64,000 nt of DNA from NCBI GenBank assembly GCA_029204225.1, contig CM055106.1:34568361-34632360 (forward strand). Direction: 5' to 3'. How positions within the stretch are numbered: the first letter of the stretch is position 1; every line of letters begins with the position of its first letter. Shown in pieces: positions 1 to 12,937 of the stretch. Both the position numbers and the translations under genes were made by a program. The notes beneath the pieces were generated by a model. That model had not been told where the DNA came from. It worked only from the letters and a program-made list of their open reading frames with translations, and did no database searches. This DNA comes from Diphasiastrum complanatum. Taxonomy: Eukaryota; Streptophyta; Lycopodiopsida; Lycopodiales; Lycopodiaceae.

Positions 1-193
1 GTTGGCTAAACCAAGAACATATTGCACATTGCTTATCCGCTTTATCATTCCACTGGCTAGCTTCACTGGTACCACTCCAAATCCTTTCACAGGTAGCAAT
101 TGGCCATCAACTTGTTGTGGATTCCCTTGAATTTCGAAAACCACTCCTTCCTCGAAGTCATGTGCCTGGATGCTCCACTGTAAATGTACCAGG
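1..193 (-). pseudogene. Copia-D-type protease fragment flanking Copia-A copy 1
   Basis: Read on the minus strand, this sequence encodes the aspartic protease start of a copia polyprotein (TWYIDSGA-like, seen intact at 7367-7554), then a stretch ending in a VQYVLGLAN-like segment typical of the protease to GAG-pre-integrase linker. It matches the D protease left of the second Copia-A copy. Here the linker is intact, whereas the copy near 7367 has a small deletion at the same place, so this copy represents an earlier state of D. The ORF is not continuous and is cut by the window edge. Confidence 0.75.
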
Positions 194-1016
194 TGTGCAA
201 AAAGTACAAAAAGGAGCAAGAGTGGATCCTAATCTGATCCTCAAGAGGGATTCATTGTCATATTACTTGATCTATCAATCTACTTGAGATTAAGATCAAT
301 CTAGATCAATTCTAGACACAAAATCCTAACAAGAACAATCATTAACTGAAGGTAGCTGTACTTTCTAGTTTCACACGTGTGAAACACTGTCTAACTATGG
401 ACCCCAACCTAAAAATCAAGTACACATTGATAGAACTTCAAAACAATCAAAACAAATGTAGACAAATGGAGATAATCACTCAAAATTGCTTCCAAAATCA
501 AGATTGGTGTCTCACATTGATTATGGCCAAATAAGCCTCTATATATACACTTCTTGGAGCTCGAGGTACTGATCATGCATCAGATCTCACATGTGTGAGG
601 ATGCCTTGTCACCATCATGCAATTTGACGCTTGGAGCAAAACTTTCCATTTTGGGCATTTTTGGTCTATTTTCCTACTATATGGAGATCTTCATGGAAAT
701 CTTCTAGAAGCAAAAACTCGCCTACTTCAGCTATTTCCACACGTGTGAGTTATCCTCTACACATGGGATGTGACACCTATTCCAAATATATGGCTCATGC
801 AATCATTAGATTGGTGCCATGTGTCATATCTCTAGAAAACTAGTTTTTGGCCATTTTAGCCACTAGAACTTGAATTACATCATATGTACAACATATATCA
901 TTATGGTACATGAAAAGTACACTAGTTTCACACGTGGGAACAAGCTCCACACATGTGTGTCTATCCTATATACAAGATTTTTGGCTTCTACCAAGCTTTT
1001 TTTTGCATTTTCCACA
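194..1016 (-). repeat. LTR of Copia-A, copy 1 (3' LTR)
   Basis: The 823-bp LTR has minus-strand ends TGTGGAAAATGC and TTTTTGCACA. It has exactly the same length as the LTR at 7555-8377. A TATA-like TATATATAG lies near 535-548 (minus strand). Several CACACGTGTG-type palindromes occur, including an 18-bp perfect one at 368-385. A purine-rich tract directly follows at 1017-1027. Confidence 0.85.
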
Positions 1017-1027
1017 CTCCTCCTCAA
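1017..1027 (-). other. Polypurine tract of Copia-A copy 1
   Basis: On the minus strand the sequence is GAGGAGGAG immediately before the TGTGG start of the LTR. This is the position and composition expected for plus-strand priming by a copia reverse transcriptase. Confidence 0.75.
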
Positions 1028-1039
1028 AAATCTAGCTTG

Positions 1040-3178
1040 GTAAATCTAGCATAGATCTATCTATAACTCCAAGAGCCAATCTTAATTTTACAAATGGATA
1101 TTTAGGCAATGCCTTGGTGAGTATATCAATAATGCAATCTGATGATGAAACATGAATAAGCTTGATCTCCTTTGCTTGCACTTTCTCCCTCACGAAATGA
1201 TGTGCAATCTCGATGTGCTTTGTTCGAGCATGGAAGAGTTTGCAAGTTGTTGAGCTCCTTGATTATCACAATATATGCATGGAATGTCTTCATCCTTGAT
1301 CACATGTAGCTCCTCAAAAGCCTTTTAAGCCAAAGAACCTCCTTTGTTGTTGTTGTCATAGCTTTATACTCGGATTCTGGATGAAAGAGAGATGGTATCT
1401 TGCTTTTTTGAAAGCCAAGATATAGCTCCTCCACATAAGAATGTAGCAAATGCACTTATGGATCTTCTATCCATCTTGTCACCTACAAAACTTGAGTTCC
1501 AATATGCTCTTAAACAGATATTAGTCCTTTCATAAACTATGCCAAAGTCCTTTGTAGCCGAGATGTACCTTAACACCCTTTTTGCTCCTTTCCAATGACA
1601 TATTAATGGACTTTGCATGTATTGACTCAACTTGCCAACACAAAAACTAACATCTGGTCCAGTGATGGTTATGTATATCAAGGAACCAATAAGCATTCTA
1701 TAGGTAGTGATGTACTCAAAGGATGCTTCATCACTTTCCTTAGAAACTTTTACACTTAGTTTCATAGGAGTTTCAACTCCTTTACAATCAATAATGCCAA
1801 ATCTTGCTAAGATTGATCTAGCATACTTGGATTGACATATGAAGGAAAAATCATTTCTTCTAGTGACTTCTATTCCAAGTGTAACTTTAAGAAGTCCTAG
1901 ATCTACCATCTTAAATTCACTAGACAAGGAAACTTTTACATTCTTGATGCCATCTAGATCATTTCCAGTGAGTATAATGTCATCAACATATAAAACTAAG
2001 ATAATGATCTTTCCATCATTACATTTGTAGTACAATGATGGTTCATAAGAACTTACAACAAATCCAATGGAAATAAGATAGGAATGCAACCTAGAGTAAC
2101 ATGCTCTTGGTGCTTGCTTGAGTCCATAAAGACTCTTCTTCAAGAAACACACCTTGTCTTCTTCTCCATCTTTGATGAAGCCCTCGGGTTGGCACATGTA
2201 GATTTCTACTTCCAAGAATCCATTCAAGAAAGCATTTGTCACATCAAGTTGGAAGAGCTCCCATTTGAAAGAAGTTGCAAGACATATGATTAATCTAATG
2301 GTCACAAGCTTTGCAACAGGTGCAAAGGTTTTATCATAATCTATGCCTTTGACTTGAAAAAAACCTTTTGCTACATATCTAGCTTTATACTTATGAATGG
2401 AACCATCTTGATTATATTTCAATCTATATATCCATTTACAAGTAAGAGACTTCTTTCCATAACGTAAATCAACAAGCTTCCAAGTTTGATTTTCCATTAA
2501 TGCATCAAAATCTACTTGCATAGCTTTCCTCCAATATTGAGACTTATTTGCTTCCTCAAAACTAGTTGGTTCTTCAAGCATAGTAGTCAAGAAAGTATAA
2601 GAGTTGAGTAGTTGAGAATCTTCCCTTTGCTCCCCTTTTTCACTATAAGTGAGCCTTGATGGCTCAATCCTTGTCCTTGTTGATCTTCTTGGCACCCTTG
2701 GACTTTGAGTAGGTTCCTTTTGGTCTTCATCTTCATGAAGCTCCTCCTCGGCCATAGCATGATCCTTGACAAGTTGAGTGTTGTTGGAAGTCACCTTTCC
2801 TTTGTCTTGGAAAGATTCATCAAAAAGTACATCTCTACTAGCAACAACTTTTTTTGTAATAGGATCAAATATCCTATAAGCATCCTTACTTTCACTATAA
2901 CCAACAATTATGCCTTTGAAAGAAGGGGCATCTTCCTTTTTCCTTATTTCTAAAGGAATATGTACATCCAAAACTTTCAAATCACTAAGATTTGGCTTTT
3001 TGCCAAACAATACTTCATAAGGTGTAAGTCCTTTAATGGAACTATTAGTCATTCTATTACATAGAAAGTTTGCACATAAAATAGCTTCTCCCCAAAATGA
3101 AATAGGAAGTGATGCATCTAATCTCATAACTTTAGCACACTCACATAGTGTCCTATTCTTTCTCTCAGCTACTCTCCA
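1040..3178 (-). pseudogene. Copia-A copy 1 polyprotein remnant: integrase end, reverse transcriptase, RNase H
   Basis: A minus-strand open frame of about 600 residues (3178 down to 1364) covers the integrase C-terminal region (AERKNRTLCECAK, WGEAI, PYEVLFGKKPNLSDLKV), the proline/arginine linker (PRRSTRTR), and most of the reverse transcriptase (CKWIYRLKYNQDGSI, FAPVAKLVTIR, QLDVTNAFLNG, catalytic LYVDDIILTG near 2010-1970). The RNase H part (ISWLSKKQDTISLSS) follows, and the frame then ends prematurely. It is longer without frameshifts than its sister at 8632-10384, although substitutions are present. The first residues before AERKNRT come from the unrelated sequence past the junction at 3176, so the frame is chimeric. 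As part of a truncated element it is presumed non-functional. Confidence 0.85.
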
Positions 3179-3293
3179 TGGAGACCTTTCTTGCATAGAT
3201 GATTCCATCAAAACTAAAGAAATTGTTCAGGTCATTTTAAATGGCCTTAATGAAGAGTTTGATACTATTGTTCAATCCTATGCAAGCAAATTA
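3177..3293 (+). pseudogene. Scrap of copia gag in reverse orientation
   Basis: The + strand encodes a short peptide with LSCIDDSI and EIVQVILNGLNEEFD. This matches the gag of Copia-F (LSCIGDSI, ELVQVILNGLKEEYD near 30530-30600) and Copia-A. Only about 38 residues remain. It abuts the minus-strand Copia-A copy 1 with opposite polarity, so a rearrangement and not an insertion joined them. No LTR or other domain accompanies it. Confidence 0.75.
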
Positions 3294-3468
3294 TAATGAT
3301 GTTTGCGAAAGAGGAATGAGAGTTAATTTCATTCAACAAGAATACAAAAGATGTAGAATAGTAGCGAATCTATATAATAAAGTTGTAGTAACAACAATCA
3401 GATCACAATACAATTGTGCTGATAAGCACGTGATCCTGCTCACAGACTCAAAGCAATTGCTAAAGTTC

Positions 3469-5522
<2,054 letters not shown>

Positions 5523-5766
5523 TGTCAATAATCTAATGAGCACTATCAATCAATCACCATAAGCAATCACCAAGAGAAAGAGGATCAACACACCATCACA
5601 CTGTTACACTAAATGAAAGAGAGTACAATAAACCCTGAATATAAATAGAGAGAGAAAAAAAAAAAACTAGTAGCTGACTATAGACTAGCATACAGCTACT
5701 TATAGCTGGTAACAGCTGTCAATAGTAAATCGTAAACAATACCAAGTTTATCATTGGTTTCTAACA
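5523..5766 (-). repeat. Copia-D 3' LTR
   Basis: A 244-bp LTR beginning TGTTAGAAACC on the minus strand and ending ...TTATTGACA. It matches 26783-26994, which is shorter by a few internal indels. It is followed at 5767-5780 (minus strand: TTGAGGGAGAG before TGTTAG) by a polypurine tract. Confidence 0.85.
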
Positions 5767-5799
5767 CTCTCCCTCAATGATAAAATTACATTCTTCTAT

Positions 5800-6327
5800 T
5801 CCTAATAAAGTACAAAGCTTTTCAAATATACATCTACCTAATGACTTAGTGAAAATATCTGCCATTTGATTTTCAGATTCACAAAAAACAAGATCAATGG
5901 TTCCATCAAGTATTTTCTCTCAAACAAAGTGATAATGTATTTCGATGTGCTTGGTTCGATGTGCTTGGTTCGAGCATGTCCATTCATAGCATGTAGCAGG
6001 CTCAACCAAGTTCCACGTCCTATTTTTTGATATGGCCTCCATTTCTGTTTCCATTGCTGCACGCCACTCCTTGTGCTCCTTTGCTTCATGAAAGGTTTTT
6101 GGTTCTTGAGCCTTTAGCACGGAACCCATTAGGGCTAGATTCATTTCTAATCTTGCAGGAGGTTTCCGATTTCTGCTTGACCTTCTAAGCTCTCCTTGTT
6201 CGCTAGATTCGGGAGTATCTCCCTTCTTAGCATCACCTGTGATTGATAAGTACCATTTAGGTACTCTCTTAGGGCTTTCGGCTTCAAACTTATCTTTTTC
6301 CATTGGATTTTCTGCATCAAAATCCAC
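5800..6327 (-). pseudogene. Copia-D reverse transcriptase start fused to RNase H end
   Basis: The minus strand reads a linker (RRSSRNRKPPARLE) and the beginning of the reverse transcriptase domain (EWRAAMETEMEAISKNRTW). At about 5995 it jumps to the C-terminal tail of RNase H (MNGHARTKHIE, then FCESENQMADIF-like residues). All RT palm motifs, including the YVDD box, and most of RNase H are missing, an estimated loss of over 1 kb. Just past the join, a 14-bp direct duplication (5941-5954 and 5955-5968) breaks the frame again. The gene product cannot have polymerase activity. Confidence 0.8.
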
Positions 6328-7127
6328 TTCTTTCTTGACATGTACTTCCGCTCCCTCATCAAAAGGTTTAGTGATTGACTCATCTCGTGAAATGTAGCAT
6401 TCCTAAAAATCACAGGCTTCTGTGCATTTGTATCATACATCCTATATGCCTTGGCCTTCTCATCATATCCAAGGAAAAAACACTTGACAACTTTTGCTTC
6501 CAATTTCCTTCGTTTCTCATCAGGAATATGAGCATAAGCATCACAACCAAATACTCTCAAATGAGAAATATTAGGTTTCTTTCCAGTAAAAGCTTCATGA
6601 AGTGTTTTACCTTCCACGGATTTTGTAGGACACCGATTCAGGATGTGCATAGCTGTGCTGCAAGCTTCTGCCCAAAAGGTGTTTGGCATACCCTTGCTTT
6701 TGTGCATTGCCCTGGACATCTCAACAATGGACCTATTCTTTCGCTTTGCAACTCCGTTTTGTTGCGGTGAATGCCTCTTGATCCCTTGATCTTTGCAAAA
6801 ATCAATAAATTCTGTCCAAAAATACTCACCACCTCCATCAGATCTCAACTTCTTGATGTAACTTCATGTTTGATTTTCAACTAATGCCTTGAATTTCTTG
6901 AACTTAGCAAAAGCGTCTGATTTCTTGCTTATGAAATAAATCCAAATGTATTTGCTATAATCATCAATAAAGGTAATAAAGTAATAGTAGCCACTAAGAG
7001 ATCTAGTTTGCATTGGTCCACATAGATCACTGTGGACCAGATCCAGGATGCCACTGGCTCTCCTTGCTCCACTTTTGGGAAACCTTTCTCTAGATTTTTC
7101 CTTCAAAAAAAATATCAGGCAATCCAA
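6147..7127 (-). pseudogene. Copia-D integrase
   Basis: On the minus strand two overlapping frames give a copia integrase core. The first Asp is in LVHSDLCGPM with FITFIDDYSKYIW, and the second region SDGGGEY is followed by PQQNGVAKRKNRS. After it come WAEAC, GKKPNISHLRVFGCDAYAHIP and the C-terminal SRK-type region. The family's role is cutting and joining the element's cDNA into the host genome. One frameshift lies near 6860 between the two catalytic regions, so the copy is broken. Confidence 0.85.
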
Positions 7128-7554
7128 TAACTAGATTACCTCTTTTCAGAATCTGTAAACTTTGAGCACTAATATGACCAAATCGTTGATGCCAAAGATC
7201 ACTTCGACTATCAACAGTGCTTACCATAGCTTGAGTAAAAAATCTCGCATTCGTTTTGTAGAGTCGATTTTTGTTGACTCTAGCTCCTGTAGCAATCACT
7301 TTGTAGTGATTCTTGATGTCCTTGAGGAGACATTTGTCACTATCAAACTCAACCTTTAGTTGTTGATCAGCCATCGCTTATCCACTTTATCATTCCGCTG
7401 GCTAGCTTCACTAGTACCACTCCAAATCCTTTCACAGGTAGCAATTGGCCATCAACTTGTCCAACTTCATCGTCATTGTGGATTTCCTTGAATTCCAAAA
7501 ACCACTCCTTCCTCAAAGTCATCTGCTTGGACGCTCCACTGTCAATGTACCAGG
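7090..7554 (-). pseudogene. Copia-D protease and GAG-pre-integrase
   Basis: The minus strand from 7554 encodes TWYIDSGASKQMT, the copia aspartic protease active site, which matures the polyprotein. A HQRFGHISAQSLQIL zinc-binding pre-integrase segment (7200-7140) follows. A small deletion near 7370 removes the VQYVLGLAN segment still present at the start of the window. The upstream half of the polyprotein continues at 13736 on the far side of the Copia-A insertion, and the junction falls just before the Thr-Trp of the protease. Confidence 0.8.
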
Positions 7555-8377
7555 TGTGCAAAAAGCACAAAAAGGACCAAGAGTGGATCCTAATCTGATC
7601 CTCAAGAGGGATTGGTTGTCAGATTACTTGATCTATCAATCTACTTGAGATTAAGATCAATCTAGATCAATTCTAGACACAAAATCCAAACAAGAACAAT
7701 CATTAACTGAAGGTAGTTGTACTTTCTGGTTTCACACATGTGAAACACTGTCTAAGTATAGACCCCAACCTGAAAATCAAGTACACATTGATGGAACTTC
7801 AAAACAATCAAAACAAATGTAGACAAATGGAGAGAATCACTCAAAATTGCTTCCAAAACTAAGATTGGTGTCTCACATTGATTATGGCCAAATAAGCCTC
7901 TATATATACACTTCTTGGAGCTCGAGGTACTGATCATGCATCAGATCTCACACGTGTGAGGATGCCTTGTCACCATTATGCAATTTGACACTTGGAGCAA
8001 AACTTTCCATTTTGGACATTTTTGGTCTATTTTTCTACTATATGGAGATCTTCATGGAAATCTTCTAGAAACAAAAACTCGCCTACTTCAGCTATTTCCA
8101 CACATGTGAGTTATCCTCTACACATGGGATGTGACACCTATTCCAAATATATGGCTCATGCAATCATTAGATTGGTGCCATGTGTCATATCTCTAGAAAA
8201 CTCTTTTTTGTCCATTTTAGCCACTAGAACTTGAATTACATCATATGTACAACATATATCATTATGGTACATGACAAGTACACTAGTTTCACACGTGGGA
8301 ACAGGCTCCACACATGTGTGTCTATCCTATATACAAGATTTTTGGCTTCTACCAAGCTTTTTTTTGCATTTTCCACA
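7555..8377 (-). repeat. Copia-A 3' LTR
   Basis: An 823-bp LTR with minus-strand start TGTGGAAAATGC and end GCACA. It matches 194-1016 at equal length and most of 12938-13735. It contains CACATGTG/CACACGTG palindromes at about 7729, 7948 and 8098. Confidence 0.9.
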
Positions 8378-8388
8378 CTCCTCCTCAA
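8378..8388 (-). other. Copia-A polypurine tract
   Basis: Minus-strand GAGGAGGAG directly precedes the LTR start. It is identical to the tract at 1017-1027. Confidence 0.75.
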
Positions 8389-8631
8389 AAATCTAGCTTG
8401 GTAAATCTAGCATAGATCTATCTATAACTCCAAGAGCCAATCTTAATTTTACAAATGGATCTTTAGGCAATGCCTTGGTGAGTATATCAATAATTCAATC
8501 TGATGATGAAACATGAATAAGCTTGATCTCCTTTGCTTGCACTTTCTCCCTCACGAAATGATGTGCAATCTCGATGTGATTTGTTCGAGCATGGAAGAGT
8601 TTGCAAGTTGTTGAGCTCCTTGATTATCACA

Positions 8632-10157
8632 CTATATGCATGGAATGTCTTCATCCTTGATCACATGTAGCTCCTCCAAAAGCCTTTTAAGCCAAAGAAC
8701 CTCCTTTGTTGTTGTTGTCATAGCTTTATACTCGGATTCTGTTGACGAAAGAGAGATGGTATCTTGCTTTTTTGAAAGCCAAGATATAGCTCCTCCACAT
8801 AAGAATGTAGCAAATGCACTTGTGGATCTTCTATCCATCTTGTCACCTGCAAAACTTGAGTCCGAATATGGTCTTAAGCAAATATTAGTCCTTTCATAAA
8901 CTATGCCAAAGTCCTTTGTAGCCGAGATGTACCTTAACACCCTTTTTGCTCCTTTCCAATGACATATTAATGGACTTTGCATGTATTGACTCAACTTGCC
9001 AACACAAGAACTAAGATCTGGTCCAGTGATGGTTAAGTATACCAAGGAACCAGTAAGCATTCTATAGGTAGTGATGTCCTCAAAGGATGCTTCATCACTT
9101 TCCTTAGAAACTTTTACACTTAGTTCCATAGGAGTTTCAACTCCTTTACAATCAACCATGCCAAATCTTGCTAAGATTGATCTAGTATACTTAGATTGAC
9201 ATATGAAGGAAAAATCATTTCTTCTAGTGACTTCTATTCCAAGTATAACTTTAATAAGTCCTAGATCTACCATCTTAAATTCATTAGACAAGGAAACTTT
9301 TACATTCTTGATGCCATCTAGATCATTTCCTGTGAGTATAATGTCATCAACATATAAAACTAAGATAATGATCTTTCCATCATTACATTTGTAGTACAAT
9401 GATGGTTCATAGAACTTACAACAAATCCAATGGAAATAAGATAGGAATGCAACCTAGAGTAACATGCTCTTGGTGCTTGCTTGAGTCCATAAAGACTCTT
9501 CTTCAAGAAACACACCTTGTCTTCTTCTCCATCTTTGATGAAGCCCTCGGGTTGGCACGTGTAGATTTCTACTTCCAAGAATCCATTCAAGAAAGCATTT
9601 GTCACATCAAGTTGGAAGAGCTCCCATTTGAAAGAAGTTGCAAGACATATGATTAATCTAATGGTCACAAGCTTTGCAACAGGTGCAAAGGTTTTATCAT
9701 AATCTATGCCTTTGACTTGAAAAAAACCTTTTGCTACATATCTAGCTTTATACTTATGAATGGAACCATCTTGATTATATTTCAATCTATATATCCATTT
9801 ACAAGTAAGAGACTTCTTTCCATAACGTAAATCAACAAGCTTCCAAGTTTGATTTTCCATTAATGCATCAAACTCTACTTGCATAGCTTTCCTCCAATAT
9901 TGAGACTTATTTGCTTCCTCAAAACTAGTTGGTTCTTCAAGCATAGTAGTCAAGAAAGTATAAGAGTTGAGTAGTTGAGAATCTTCCCTTTGCTCCCCTT
10001 TGTCACTATAAGTGAGCCTTGATGGCTCAATCCTTGTCCTTGTTGATCTTCTTGGCACCCTTGGACTTTGAGTAGGTTCCTTTTGGTCTTCATCTTCATG
10101 AAGCTCCTCCTCGGCCATAGCATGATCCTTGACAAGTTGAGTGTTGTTGGAAGTCAC
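8632..10157 (-). pseudogene. Copia-A reverse transcriptase and RNase H
   Basis: Two minus-strand frames (10157-9360 and 9399-8632) overlap at a single frameshift near 9400. Together they cover the linker (PRRSTRTR), the RT fingers (CKWIYRLKYNQDGSI, KARYVAKGFF), FAPVAKLVTIR, QLDVTNAFLNG and KSLYGLKQAP. The catalytic VLYVDDIILTGND and the RNase H domain (SDSSFAGDKMDRRSTSA, ISWLSKKQDTISLSSTESEY) follow. The YVDD box and the RNase H acidic residues are visible, so the defects are the frameshift and an early stop near 8632 that trims the C-terminus. It would copy the element RNA into cDNA. Confidence 0.88.
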
Positions 10158-11038
10158 CTTTCCTTTGGCTTGGAAAGATTCATCAAAAAGTACATCTCTA
10201 CTAGCAACAACTTTTTTTGTAATAGGATCAAATATCCTATAAGCATCCTTACTTTCACTATAGCCAACAAAGATGCCTTTGAAAGAAGTGGCATCTTCCT
10301 TTTTCCTTGTTTATAAAGGAATATGTACATAACAAGTACATCCAAAACTTTCAAATCACTAAGATTTGGCTTTTTGCCAAACAATACTTCAAAGGTGTAA
10401 GTCCACTAATGGCACTATTAGTCATTCTATTACATAGAAAGTTTGCACATAAAATAGCTTCTCCCCAAAATGAAATATGAAGTGATGCATCTAATCTCAT
10501 AGCTTTTAGGACACTCACATAGTGTCCTATTCTTTCTCTCAGCTACTCCATTTTGTTGTGGAGTATATGTGCAAGTAAACTCTCTCCTAATGCCATTAGT
10601 TTCACAAAACTCTTTCATCCTATTGGAGATGTACTCCCCTCCATTATCACTTCTTAATACTTTCAAGCTAGTATTAATTTGCTTTTCCACAAGAGTTTTG
10701 AACTTTACAAAGGACTCAAAATCTTCACTTTTCTTAGACAAGAGATAAACCCAAGAGTATCTTGATTTATCATCAATAAAAGTGACATACATAAGAGCTC
10801 CACCATTTGATTCATGTGAAAATGAATGAACATCCGAGTGTATAAGGTCAAGAGGCGAGTTATATCTTATCAAAGATCTCTTGAAAGGAAGCTTATGAGA
10901 TTTGGAGAGTCCACAAGCTTCACAAAGCTTGCGACACTTGGATATGGTTTTGGGATGTCCTTTTGCTAGCTCCTTTGTCACCATGGTCTCCATAGCTTTG
11001 TAGTTAGGATGGCCTAACCTTTTGTGCCATAATTCCAC
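10154..11038 (-). pseudogene. Copia-A GAG-pre-integrase and integrase
   Basis: The minus strand begins with LWHKRLGHPNYKAM and CEACGLSKSHKLPF, the HHCC zinc finger. The catalytic core follows: LIHSDVHSF, TFIDDKSRYSW, LRSDNGGEY and PQQNGVAERKNRT, giving the D, D and downstream E positions of copia integrases. A frameshift near 10500 separates the core from the C-terminal part (GKKPNLSDLKVLDV; 10384-10154). A stop at 11039-11041 separates it from the protease upstream. Compared with copy 1 at the window start, this copy retains the core that copy 1 lacks. Confidence 0.85.
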
Positions 11039-11800
11039 TTAAGTGAGCTCCTCCCTTGCCATGTTCACACTTCCAACCATCACATTAGCATCCAATTTGA
11101 ATAACCTACCTTGCTTGAAACCACTAGCAATACATTTTTCATCTTTCAAGATAGAACAGGCTCCATGCTTGAAATGTACATCTAATCCACTATCCATAAG
11201 TTGTCCTACACTCAACAAGTTCTTTGTAATTGAAGGTACATAAAGAACATTGTCTAGATCTATTTTTTTAGATGTTCCTAGACATAAAGGATTGGATCCA
11301 ACACCTACAATCTCACATTCTTGATCACTTGCAGTGAAGATAAATCTCTTAGAACTATTGTAAGAAAGTAGATTAGAAAAGTAGTCTTTTTGGTGAGTCA
11401 TGTGAGAGCTTGCCCCACTATCAATCCACCAAGTGTCTTGATTAGATGTTTGTGGTGAGGATACCATCAAAGATAGATTGCCTTCTTCCTCCTCCTCAAG
11501 CACAAGATTGCCTTGATTGTCCTTCTCTTGGGCATTCTTAATCTTGTAGCACTCGGATGCAAAATGTCCCTTTTTTCCACAAAAGAAGCACTTTAGCTTC
11601 TTCTTGTCCTTCTTGCTCTTGCTTTGGAACTTGATGCTCCATCTTTGTTCTCCATCTCCATGTCTTGAGTCTTCTTGGATGGAAACTTCTTCTTCTCGCA
11701 TTTTCAAAGAAAAGTTAGCCTTTTCATCACCATCGTTCAAAGATAAGGAACTCATCCTACTTTTGATATGAAGCATTCTACTCTCCTCACTAACAAGCAC
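11039..11800 (-). pseudogene. Copia-A gag zinc knuckle and protease
   Basis: A minus-strand frame of about 250 residues has a charged gag tail, a CX2CX4HX4C knuckle (CFFCGKKGHFASEC near 11590-11550) that binds RNA, and the aspartic protease site WWIDSGASSHM (near 11430-11395). The pre-integrase leader LYVPSITKNLLSVGQL follows. Family knowledge places these as gag C-terminus then protease in one polyprotein. The frame is one shift away from the gag N-terminus at 11820. Confidence 0.85.
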
Positions 11801-11819
11801 ACTTTAAAGTTTTTCAATA

Positions 11820-12344
11820 CTAGGAAGTGAATCTTGAATAGCAAAGGTTTGAACAAGATTGGAATAAATCATCTCCTAATCCATTCAAAATGATTTGAAC
11901 TAATTCATCATCTTTGATTTTATCATCTATAGAAGACAACTCCTTGTTCAAAGATTTGATCCTAAAGACATAATTTTGGGCACTTTCACTACTTCCCTTC
12001 ATGCTTTGAAGGATTTTATTCCTAATCATGAGTATCCTTGAAGTGTTCTTGGATCCATTAATGGCTTTTAATGAATCCCATGCCTCTTTGGATGTGGTAC
12101 AAGATGAGATTTCTTTCAAAAGTCCATTACTTACATTCATTTTTATGCAATGGAATGCAACTCTACATCTCTTTTTGTACTTAGCCAATTCAACTCCTCC
12201 TTGAGGTTCTACTTCCACCTCAAGTACTATGTCATAAAGATCATGAAGTACAAGCAAGGACTCCATTTGAACTATCCAAGTAGCATAATTAGTGGATGTA
12301 AGTCTTTCAGTAGCTTCAAGCAAAAAACCACCCATTGATGCCAT
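11820..12344 (-). pseudogene. Copia-A gag N-terminal half
   Basis: The first sensible ATG on the minus strand is at 12344, giving MASMGGFLLEATERLTSTNY followed by WIVQMESLL, the usual gag opening of this copia group. The UBN2-like gag core continues with SKEAWDSLKAI, ILQSMKGS and SSIDDKIKDDELVQIILNGL. A frameshift before 11820 cuts it from the zinc-knuckle half. Gag would form the cytoplasmic virus-like particle. The same start (MTSMGVFLLEASERLS) is found in Copia-F at 30123 and a relative in Copia-G at 59294, so these three are related families. Confidence 0.85.
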
Positions 12345-12925
12345 TTTTGAATGTGAAAAAGTACTAGAAACTCTTATGGTTTCTCTAAGAGATCTGAACC
12401 TAAAGTCTTCTAGCAATTTAGAAAGCTTATAGACTCAATCCTATCACTCATGAACCAATCTAGAATGATGAAAATTTAGATTCTAGTCTCAAACTTGCAA
12501 AATCACTCCTTAATCTATGATTTTTAGCAATTTCTCTCTTCAACCTCAACATACACTCAAAAAATCAGAGAAGATCAATTAATGCACCTAATTCAAGCTT
12601 CAATTTTAATTTTTTGGCTGATCTAATTCAAGAACTAATCAAGGGATTAGATTCACTATAGAATTTTGCACCAAAAATCACTCAAATTGGGTATGTGAGT
12701 CAAATTCTACAAATTTTTGAAATTTCTCAGTCAAAACCGGAGCTGTATGGCCTCACACGTGTGAAAATGGTTCCTACAGCCCACAACAAGATCTGGACCA
12801 AAAATTTTGAGGATAGCTATCAAATCCAACTCGCTACACAAAATTTGACCAGTTTCCTCAAATGTGCTAATTTTGGCTTTGATTTGGATTAACCCTATCA
12901 ATTTCAACAAAACCTCTTGTACTTG
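12345..12925 (-). other. Copia-A leader between PBS and gag
   Basis: About 580 bp without a coding frame. It contains a CTCACACGTGTGA palindrome near 12753-12766, preceded by CTGTATGG. Similarly placed motifs occur in the leaders of Copia-F and Copia-G. Confidence 0.55.
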
Positions 12926-12937
12926 GCCCTGATACCA
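12926..12937 (-). other. Copia-A primer-binding site
   Basis: Minus-strand TGGTATCAGGGC immediately follows the CCACA end of the 5' LTR. It matches the initiator-Met tRNA 3' end with one difference from the usual TGGTATCAGAGC. Confidence 0.85.

Larger units (their letters stand above)
1..3176 (-). mobile_element. Partial copy of the Copia-A-in-Copia-D nest (copy 1)
   Basis: This block is collinear with about 7380-10551. It holds the same sliver of Copia-D protease, the same LTR and the same 3' half of the Copia-A polyprotein, in the same minus orientation. The shared D/A junction means a locus already carrying A inside D was copied, rather than A inserting twice at the same base. It ends at 3176, where identity to A stops at a CTCCAT shared with the following gag scrap. 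The 5' half of A (gag, protease, most of the integrase) is absent. Confidence 0.85.

Noticed and set aside
12926-12937. tRNA-Met genes suggested by the repeated TGGTATCAGAGC sequences
   Set aside because: Each occurrence is next to an LTR end and no cloverleaf sequence surrounds it; these are primer-binding sites.
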